A DNA stretch of 64,000 bases from Neocallimastix lanati (nom. inval.) (taxonomy: Eukaryota; Neocallimastigomycota; Neocallimastigomycetes; Neocallimastigales; Neocallimastigaceae): assembly GCA_016946835.1 (NCBI GenBank), contig JACVTC010000087.1, positions 62,001 to 126,000 of the forward strand, read 5' to 3'. Of the stretch, positions 55,986 through 64,000 are shown in pieces (the first letter of the stretch is position 1; every line of letters starts with the position of its first letter). Both the position numbers and the translations under genes were made by a program. The notes beneath the pieces are model-generated. The model ran no database searches. It saw only the letters and a program-made list of their open reading frames with translations, and was not told where the DNA came from.

Positions 55986-58502
55986 TTAATAACCACACCA
56001 GTCACCATCTTGAATTCCCCATGCACCATTTTCATCGGAGAAATAGACTTGTGAGTTATTAGTACAGCAAGGATATCCAAGAGCTACAGAGAAACAGTTG
56101 TTATTTTTGGAAGTATTTCTTCTAATTCCACACCAATTATCATTTTGAATTCCCCATAATCCATTTTCATCGATAGAGTATACTGGTGAATTATTAGTAC
56201 AACAAGGAACACCAAGAGGTTCCGAGAAACATTCTTCCTTGCCAAAAGAAGCAATACTAATACCACACCAATCATCATTTTGAATTCCCCATGATCCATA
56301 TTCATCGGTGGAATATACTGGTGAATTATTAGTGCAACAAGGAATACCAAGAGCTTTAGAGAAACAATTATCCTTTACTTGGGGAATAATACCACACCAA
56401 CGACCATTGAACATACCCCAATTTCCTTTTTCATCTGTGAGAGAGGTTTCAATACCGGAAGGACAACATGGATATCCTAAACTAGAAGACCAACATCGTC
56501 CAAAAGGATTACAACTACCAAATTCACTAAAGCAATCAATACCACATACATTATTATCATCACGACAATAACCGGTAGAGAAAGAGCAGCATTTTTTTTC
56601 AGGGCAGGATTTTTTACCAGAAAAAATACCACAACCATTATACTTATTATTAGCGGAATAAACAGTTTTTTTGCCATTATTTACGAAGATATTAGGACTA
56701 TTATGGAGTTTTGATTTTCCAAGAATACCCTTAACAGAGAGATCCAGTAACATTTCTTTCATAATGAAATTATTAAAAGTTATTTCTGGATGTTCCGAAA
56801 TTAAGCAGGCAGCTATCCCTGCAACAATTGGGGTAGAGAAAGAGGTACCACTTGCGTAGGCTTGTAATTTAGAACTTTTATTATAGGATGGATAGGCAGC
56901 TGTAACATAACCAGGAGCAAATATACTAAGACAATCACCATAATTACTATAGTCTGCGAGATCATACAAATTATTTTGTTTGGTGACATCATTATCCTTA
57001 ATATTATTATTTATTGATCCAACACCAATGACATTTTCAAAAGCAGCCGGATAAAATTTATCTTTTATTTGGGTTTTTTTATTTTTTTCCTTAATAATAT
57101 ATCTAGATTCAGTGGAACAACCATCAGTATTATCATTGCCAGCACCAGCAATCACTATGCAACCCATTTCAATTAATGAATTGACTAATAATTCTTCTTC
57201 TGAATCTCTGTAATAATTACCAAATGATAAATTGATAATAGTTTTATGAGGATTTTTAATATTTTTTTTAATATAATTAAATCCTGAAAGAACACTACTC
57301 AAGTTTCGGTCATGTATGATCATATGAAGATTAGCTTTTTTCGCTACACCATAATATTTACCACCTGCTACAGAAGATACTATTGTACCATGATATGAGT
57401 CCTTATCATCGAAATAGCAACTCGTATAATTTAAAGATCCAGGTTTATTAATGATGCTAACATTTTTACCAAACATAGCATCACAAGACACTGTACGATC
57501 TTTCGTGTCAAAATCAAAATGAGTACCATCTAATCCATTATCTATAAAATATATATCCACTCCTTTACCTGAAGAAGAAGGATAATAATAGTTTTGATCA
57601 TATTTTCCAATTAAATTTTTATCAAATTTCGATTGAGATATTAGTGATAAATGGTTGAACATATTTTCAGTAATATCTACATTACTCCATTGAGTATCAC
57701 TTTTAATATCAGAAAGATCATAATATTTTGTGGCTCTTTTTTCTACAAATTTTTGTTGATCTGTATCAGTATCAAGAATGGAGAAATCCGATTCACTGAT
57801 ATCTAAAACTTCATCTTCTGGGAAAGGAATTTTATAATCCTCATTACAAGATACAACATCGGGTAACTCCTTAATGATTTCATATAGTTCTTCAGAGAGA
57901 TAAGCATAGATAACCGAGACATCCAAAATATTGAAAGCATTTTTTAAAATTTTGGAAAAAACTTGGTTACTGTCGATTATTTCTTTAAAAGAAGTAGCAG
58001 TAGTACTACGTTTATATTTTAAACTTTGTAATTCTTTTGCTATCTCACCATCTTTTTCATATGAATCGGCATGATCGAGAATGAGTTCAGCAATTTTATC
58101 CATCTGACTGGAAACAAAAGTAGAATTTGGTTTTATTTTTTTTTCTAATTGAAGGATATCTAATTTACCATTATTATTAAATAAAGAAGATTCTTTCTGT
58201 AAGTCACATAAAGTAGTATCGTTTAAGTTTCTATCCTTAATTTCGGAGTAACAATCTTCACTTTTAAGAATATCCTTTACTTCATTGAACCCCAATGAAA
58301 TGAATTTCTCATTATTATCGAAACTTTTTTTCTGTAGTCTATTGTCCTTAGAGTTTTTGTTAAAACGAATTTTATATGAGTATTTATTGGAATCTTTAAT
58401 AGAAATGATATAATATTTATTAGTATTTAGGTTTTCCTTTTCAGCATAGCTGAAACCACTATGAATTACTAAGCAGCAAAAAATAAATTGAAGCAATTTC
58501 AT
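55986..58502 (-). CDS. Secreted subtilase with CBM18 and four fungal dockerins
   Basis: 838 aa. A signal peptide (residues 1-20, KLLQFIFCCLVIHSGFSYA) is followed by a propeptide ending at a kexin-type KR (255-256). The S8 catalytic domain (about 257-600) has D321 (FIDNGLDGTH), H371 (SYHGT), oxyanion N456 (AGAGND) and S554 (SGTSFSTP). CBM18 (hevein-like, 8 Cys, 624-664) binds chitin or GlcNAc. Four CBM10-type fungal dockerins follow (670-704, 713-747, 758-792, 803-837), each with CxxxLGxPCC and WCG; the protein ends right after the last. Predicted role: an extracellular endoprotease held on the cellulosome or fungal wall. Most dockerin proteins of these fungi carry one to three modules, so four is high. 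A paralogue with three lies upstream. Intronless. Confidence 0.95.
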   Translation of the reverse strand: MKLLQFIFCCLVIHSGFSYAEKENLNTNKYYIISIKDSNKYSYKIRFNKNSKDNRLQKKSFDNNEKFISLGFNEVKDILKSEDCYSEIKDRNLNDTTLCDLQKESSLFNNNGKLDILQLEKKIKPNSTFVSSQMDKIAELILDHADSYEKDGEIAKELQSLKYKRSTTATSFKEIIDSNQVFSKILKNAFNILDVSVIYAYLSEELYEIIKELPDVVSCNEDYKIPFPEDEVLDISESDFSILDTDTDQQKFVEKRATKYYDLSDIKSDTQWSNVDITENMFNHLSLISQSKFDKNLIGKYDQNYYYPSSSGKGVDIYFIDNGLDGTHFDFDTKDRTVSCDAMFGKNVSIINKPGSLNYTSCYFDDKDSYHGTIVSSVAGGKYYGVAKKANLHMIIHDRNLSSVLSGFNYIKKNIKNPHKTIINLSFGNYYRDSEEELLVNSLIEMGCIVIAGAGNDNTDGCSTESRYIIKEKNKKTQIKDKFYPAAFENVIGVGSINNNIKDNDVTKQNNLYDLADYSNYGDCLSIFAPGYVTAAYPSYNKSSKLQAYASGTSFSTPIVAGIAACLISEHPEITFNNFIMKEMLLDLSVKGILGKSKLHNSPNIFVNNGKKTVYSANNKYNGCGIFSGKKSCPEKKCCSFSTGYCRDDNNVCGIDCFSEFGSCNPFGRCWSSSLGYPCCPSGIETSLTDEKGNWGMFNGRWCGIIPQVKDNCFSKALGIPCCTNNSPVYSTDEYGSWGIQNDDWCGISIASFGKEECFSEPLGVPCCTNNSPVYSIDENGLWGIQNDNWCGIRRNTSKNNNCFSVALGYPCCTNNSQVYFSDENGAWGIQDGDWCGY

Positions 58503-58711
58503 TTGCGATTTATTATTATTTTTATTTTTAATAAATACCAGTAATTATTAAAATAAAATAATGCATTTAATTTTTTTTTTTTTTTAAAATTTTTTTTTAA
58601 AAAAAAAAAAAGCATAAATAATAATATTTAATGATAATAAAATATTATTAATTTGTAATTGTTCTTATTATTATAATTAATATTAATTATTAATTATTAC
58701 TTATTATATTC

Positions 58712-58745
<34 letters not shown>

Positions 58746-59399
58746 CAATTGATATATTTAATTTTTTTTTAATCTATTTTTATTTTATTTTTATTTTATT
58801 TTATTCTATTTTATTCTATTTTATTTTATTTTATTCAATTTTATTCAATTTTATTTAATTTTATTTTATTTTATTTTATTTTTATTTTGGAATTATATTT
58901 TATAATATTTTTTTCTAATGTAAGAAAAAAACAAAGAAGAAAATATAAAAAAGCAAATTAAGAAAAAAAAAGCTTTTAAATAGGTTTACTTATAGGCAAT
59001 ATTTATATTTTAATAAAAAAAAAAAAAAAACTTTATTGTTTCTAGTTACCTTTTTTTTTTTTTTTTTGTTCTTTTGTTCTTTTCTTTGTGTTCTTGTTTT
59101 TTGTTTTATATTCACAATTAAAGTTTTATGAATAACATTGACTCAATCTCAATAAATGCATTATTTATAGCTAAATTAAATAAATAAATAACTGAATAAC
59201 TGAACAAATAAATAAATTAATTAAATTAAATAACTGAATAAATAAATAATAAATAAATAAATTATATACCAAATAAATAAATAAATAAATAATGAAGTAA
59301 ATAAAAATTAAAAATGAATGAATGAATGAACCATAATTATATATATAAATTATATAATAACTAAATAAATAAATATAAATAGGAATAAATAAATAACTA
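58503..59399. other. Upstream AT-rich region of the subtilase gene
   Basis: Presumed promoter side: T-run at 58718-58745, (TTTTA)n near 58780-58890, A/T runs near 59020, and (AAAT)n tetranucleotides near 59180-59400. No gene. Confidence 0.5.
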
Positions 59400-61490
59400 T
59401 ATTTATAATTTATTATTTATTATTATTTACTATTATTTATTATTATTTATTATTTATTATTATTTATTTACTATTTACTATTATTTATTATTATTTATTA
59501 TTTATTATTCAACTATTTAATATTTATTATTTAGTATTTAGTATTTATTATTTATTATTTATTATTTATTATTTATTATTTATTATTTATTATTTATTAT
59601 TTAGTATTTAGTATTTATTATTTATTATTTATTAATTATTATTATTTATTATTTATTTATTCTTTATTATTTATTATTTATTATTTATTATTTATTATTT
59701 ATTATTCAATTATTTATTATTTAATATTTAATATTTATTATTTATTATTTATTATTTATTATTTATTATTTATTATTTATTATTTATTATTTCTTATTTC
59801 TTATTTATTATTTATTATTTATTATTTATTATTTATTATTTATTATTTATTATTTATTATTTATTATTTATTATTTATTATTAATTATTTATTATTTATT
59901 ATTTATTATTTATTATTTATTATTTATTATTTATTATTTATTATTTATTATTCATTAATAAATACTCTTTTTTATTATTTATTATTTATTATTCATTAAT
60001 AAATACTCTTTTTTATTATTTATTATTTATTATTTATTATTTATTATTTATTATTTATTATTTATTATTTATTATTTATTATTTATTATTTATTATTAAT
60101 TATTAATTAATTATTATTTATTATTTATTATTCATTAATAAATACTCTTTTTTATTATTTATTATTTATTATTTATTATTTATTATTTATTATTAATTAT
60201 TAATTAATTATTATTTATTATTTATTATTCATTAATAAATACTCTTTTTTATTATTTATTATTTATTATTTATTATTTATTATTCATTAATAAATACTCT
60301 TTTTTATTATTTATTATTTATTATTTAGTATTTAGTATTTAGTATTTATTATTTATTATTTATTATTTATTATTTATTATTTATTTATTATTTATTATTT
60401 ATTATTTATTATTTATTATTCATTAATAAATACTCTTTTTTATTATTTATTATTTATTATTTATTATTTATTATTTATTATTAATTATTAATTAATTATT
60501 ATTTATTATTTATTATTTATTATTAATTATTAATTAATTATTATTTATTATTTATTATTTATTAATAAATACTCTTTTTTATTATTTATTATTTATTATT
60601 TATTATTTATTATTTATTATTTATTATTTATTATTTATTAATAAATACTCTTTTTTATTATTTATTATTTAATTATTTAATTATTTAATTATTTATTATT
60701 TATTATTTATTATTTATTATTTATTATTTATTATTAATTATTTATTATTTATTATTTATTATTTATTATTTATTATTTATTATTTATTATTTATTATTTA
60801 TTATTCATTAATAAATACTCTTTTTTATTATTTATTATTTATTATTTATTATTTATTATTCATTAATAAATACTCTTTTTTATTATTTATTATTTATTAT
60901 TTATTATTTATTATTTATTATTTATTATTTATTATTTATTATTTATTATTTATTATTCATTAATAAATACTCTTTTTTATTATTTATTATTTATTATTTA
61001 TTATTTATTATTTATTATTTATTATTTATTATTTATTATTAATTATTAATTAATTATTATTTATTATTTATTATTTATTAATAAATACTCTTTTTTATTA
61101 TTTATTATTTATTATTTATTATTTATTAATTATTAATTATTATTTATTATTTATTATTTATTATTTATTATTTATTAATTATTAATTATTATTTATTATT
61201 TATTATTTATTATTTATTATTTATTATTTATTATTTATTATTTATTATTTATTAATAAATACTCTTTTTTATTATTTATTATTTATTATTTATTATTTAT
61301 TAATTATTAATTATTATTTATTATTTATTATTTATTATTTATTATTTATTAATTATTAATTATTATTTATTATTTATTATTTATTATTTATTATTTATTA
61401 TTTATTATTTATTATTTATTATTTATTAATAAATACTCTTTTTTATTATTTATTATTTAATTATTTAATTATTTAATTATTTATTATATA
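59400..61490. repeat. (TTTATTA)n satellite with embedded 20-bp unit
   Basis: About 2 kb of the 7-mer TTTATTA. AATAAATACTCTTTTTTATT is inserted 14 times from about 59955 rightwards at irregular spacing, mostly preceded by TTCATT or TTTATT. Short TAATTATTAATTAATTA variants recur. The 7-mer blocks vary in number between inserts, so the array has higher-order repeats formed by block duplication. Confidence 0.95.
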
Positions 61491-62530
61491 ATTATTTATT
61501 TATTCAGTTAATTAGTTCATCAATTTTTTAAAAAAAAAACTGTGTAACCATCAAAAACTTTAAATATTATAATTTTCAATTTTAAATGTTTGAAGTTTCA
61601 AACTATGAACTTTTTTTTTTAATTTTTTTTCATTTTTTCATTTAATTTTTTATTTTTGTTTAATGAAATCTAAAATATTAATAAATTTTAATTTTTATGG
61701 AAGTATTATTTGTAGATCATTTTGGAGTTAATTTTTACATAAAAAATTTTTTTTTTTTAAAAAACATTAAATCTAATCCTTCAATATTATTTAAACCAAA
61801 AAAAAAAAAAAAGTCTACTTTTTTTGGTATTATTACTGATTTAATGGTACAATTTTCACATTTATGGTTTAAATATCAGTTACTCTATTCATGGTTTTTT
61901 CATGTATTTATGAATTTATTGCTTGTATTACAATAACAATCTAATTATAGTTTCCATAGTATGAGATCCATCCAATTTAAACAATTTATTATTTATTATT
62001 GATAGTATCCACTTTCATTATTTCATTTAAATACTTATTGGCTATTTTTATTATTTTTATTTTGACTTGAAGTAGTTAACATCGAAAAAAATAATTATTT
62101 ACTTAATTGTTTTATTAAGTATATCACTAATGAAAAATTTTATTATGTATGATAAAAGAAGTAAGGAAAAAACTTCATAGACTTATAAAATAAAAGTAAA
62201 AAAAATATAAAAAAAAAAAAAAAAAAAAGATTTAATCCCTAATACAAATATTAATATATCATAAATTACCGGTTAGTTGAAATTAAAAAGAAAAAAAAAA
62301 AATTAATATAAAATATTATAAAATAAAAATAAAAGTTTAACATAATATTATATATATGCATATGACTATAGATATTTAAAAATATAAATAAAAGTATCAA
62401 TAAAATATATACATATTTTAAATAATAAATATATATATATATATGTATATTTTTATATTTATGATGGTATAAATATTTTTATTATTCATTTTTTTTAAAT
62501 TTATAGTTTTAATCAAATAAATAACACAGT

Positions 62531-62566
<36 letters not shown>

Positions 62567-62629
62567 CCTAATATTACAATTATTTTTTTATATTTAAATT
62601 ATTTTCTTTATCGTTTTTTTTTTTTTTTT
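61491..62629. other. AT-rich gap between satellite and second subtilase
   Basis: T-run at 62533-62566 and A-runs near 62210. The 79-codon open frame at 61697-61936 has T/A-run composition and no family features. No convincing gene. Confidence 0.45.
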
Positions 62630-64000
62630 TTAAAGACCACACCATTCATTGTCTTGAAGTCCCCAGGAACCATGTTTGTCAGTGTAGTAGACTTTTGAGT
62701 TATTAGTGCAACAGGGGTAACCAAGTGATTCGGAAAAGCAATGATAACTATTATCTGGGGAGTAAGTAGAAGTTCCGATAATACCACACCATTGATCATC
62801 TTGAATTCCCCAGGAACCGCTTTCACCTATAAAATATACTCGTGAATTATTGGTACAACAGGGGTAACCAAGAGCTTCTGAGAAACAATATGGACTGCTG
62901 CTGTCGGAAGAAGAATGCTTAATAATACCACACCATTTATGATTGTGAACCCCCCAATCTCCATCACTATCTGTGGAATAAACTTTAGTACCGGTAGGAC
63001 AACATGAGTATCCTAGTTTTAAAGACCAGCATTGTTCTTCATTATTATTACCATTACTATTATCGTTATTACTTTTGTTATCATTGTTGTTGGTAGTATT
63101 GCCATTGTTGTTGCTACCGTTGCTGTTATTATTGCTGTTACTGGAGGTACAATAGCCAAATTCACTTTGACAGTCAGAGCCACAGTAGTCATCGTTACGA
63201 CCACAATAACCAGTAGAGGAAGAACAACATTCATTATTAGAACAAGATCTTTTACCGGAAAAGATTCCACAACCTTTATACTGATTATTTGCCGAATAAA
63301 CAGTTTTCTTACCGATATTTAAGAAATTATTGGGACTATCATGGATTCCAGATTGATCGAGAATACCCTCCACAGAAATTTCCAGAAGCATTTTTTTCAT
63401 TAGGGAATGATTAAATGTCATTTCTGGATGTTCTGAAATTATAGAGGCTGCCACCCCTGCGACAAGGGGTGCAGAAAAAGAGGAACCCCCGCCGTAGCCT
63501 TCCAAATCAGAAGAACTTTTATCGTTATTATTGGGTGGTGGATAGGCGGCATAGGCATAACCAGGAGCAAATAGATCAAGGCAATCCCCATAATTACTAA
63601 AATCAGCAAGGCTATACAAGTTCTGAACACTTGAAACATCCGTTTCTTTAATTTTGTTACGTATTGATCCAACGCCAATGACATTTTCCAGAGAAGCAGG
63701 ATAAATCTTTTCCTGTATTAGGGTTTTTACCTTATTATCGTCATCCGAAACAACATATCTAGGTTCCGTGGTACAACTGCTGATGTTATCATTACCCCCA
63801 GCTGCAACCACGATACATCCCATTTCAATTAACGAATTAATTAATGATACCTCTTCTGGAATTTTTTTATAGCTGCCAAATGATAGGTTAATAACCGTCT
63901 TATGAGGATCTTTAAGATTGTTTTTAACAAAATTATAGGCCAACAGAATACCGGTACTCTGTCGGTTATGCACCACCATATGAATATTAGCATTTTTAGC
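62630..64000 (-). CDS. Secreted subtilase paralogue with CBM18 and three dockerins (N-terminus outside window)
   Basis: Paralogue of 55986-58502, open to the window edge; codons upstream of the ATG at 63979 (AKNANIH) match the paralogue's VAKKANLH, so that ATG is internal. Visible: oxyanion Asn in AAGGND; nucleophile Ser in GGGSSFSAP (Ser replaces the Thr of GTS); an 8-Cys CBM18 (about residues 236-277 counted from the internal Met); an Asn/Ser/Gly linker of about 40 residues absent from the paralogue; and three CBM10-type dockerins (about 318-352, 362-397, 413-447) ending WCGL. Catalytic Asp and His lie outside. Predicted role is the same: an extracellular, dockerin-attached, chitin-binding protease. 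The two genes are probably a tandem duplication later separated by satellite growth. Confidence 0.93.
   Translation of the reverse strand, partial: AKNANIHMVVHNRQSTGILLAYNFVKNNLKDPHKTVINLSFGSYKKIPEEVSLINSLIEMGCIVVAAGGNDNISSCTTEPRYVVSDDDNKVKTLIQEKIYPASLENVIGVGSIRNKIKETDVSSVQNLYSLADFSNYGDCLDLFAPGYAYAAYPPPNNNDKSSSDLEGYGGGSSFSAPLVAGVAASIISEHPEMTFNHSLMKKMLLEISVEGILDQSGIHDSPNNFLNIGKKTVYSANNQYKGCGIFSGKRSCSNNECCSSSTGYCGRNDDYCGSDCQSEFGYCTSSNSNNNSNGSNNNGNTTNNNDNKSNNDNSNGNNNEEQCWSLKLGYSCCPTGTKVYSTDSDGDWGVHNHKWCGIIKHSSSDSSSPYCFSEALGYPCCTNNSRVYFIGESGSWGIQDDQWCGIIGTSTYSPDNSYHCFSESLGYPCCTNNSKVYYTDKHGSWGLQDNEWCGL

Noticed and set aside
59400-61490. CRISPR-like array
   Set aside because: The regular 20-bp unit is separated only by low-complexity 7-mer repeats, not by unique spacers, and the host is eukaryotic.
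61697-61936. 79-codon plus-strand frame
   Set aside because: Frame runs through A- and T-runs, shows no domain and has no coding-like composition.

Overview
The window is extremely AT-rich eukaryotic DNA, crowded with microsatellites and LTR retrotransposons and carrying only a few intact host genes. Two secreted proteases end in tandem Cys-rich modules of the pattern CFSxxLGxPCC...WGIQxxxWCG. This is the fungal non-catalytic dockerin (CBM10-like) that anaerobic gut fungi use to attach enzymes to their cellulosomes. Together with the base composition, this points to a Neocallimastigomycota genome. That assignment is inference from protein families, not from a database match.

Layout: positions 2-955 are the 3' end of a Ty3/gypsy pol gene, followed by an A-rich minisatellite. 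Positions 1765-22543 are a dense, nested pile of LTRs from one Ty3-like superfamily (termini TGTAA...TTACA). It includes a recent nearly intact element (Ty3-A, 10538-16455, identical-length 680 bp LTRs, TSD TCAT). Ty3-A sits inside an older element with no visible coding capacity (Ty3-B, 6948-17743, TSD TTTTG). Solo LTRs with clear target-site duplications surround them. Positions 23697-28497 hold satellites, a GC-rich hairpin and a broken Ty1/copia relic. Positions 28498-34854 are an intact Ty1/copia element (320 bp LTRs, 1873-aa polyprotein) inserted in an (ATT)n tract. Positions 36390-39240 and 48240-51890 are two decayed copies of one further copia family.

Host-type genes, all on the minus strand: a 1194-aa sacsin-like GHKL ATPase (40932-44516) with a truncated duplicate beside it; an alpha/beta hydrolase (52076-53245); and two paralogous secreted subtilases with a chitin-binding CBM18 and four or three dockerins (55986-58502 and 62630-window end). 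The subtilases are separated by about 2 kb of a 7-bp satellite. They are predicted to be docked on the extracellular cellulosome or on chitin. The hydrolase and the sacsin-like protein have no visible functional link to them.

The main novelty is in the retrotransposons. The Ty3-like LTRs carry a chain of palindromes whose sequences differ between subfamilies while the pairing is kept. Their primer-binding sites are complementary to their own predicted RNA 5' ends, and this pairing also changes in step between two subfamilies, as in Tf1-type self-priming. Several insertions fall within a few bases of each other, just upstream of a tRNA-like box A/box B sequence.
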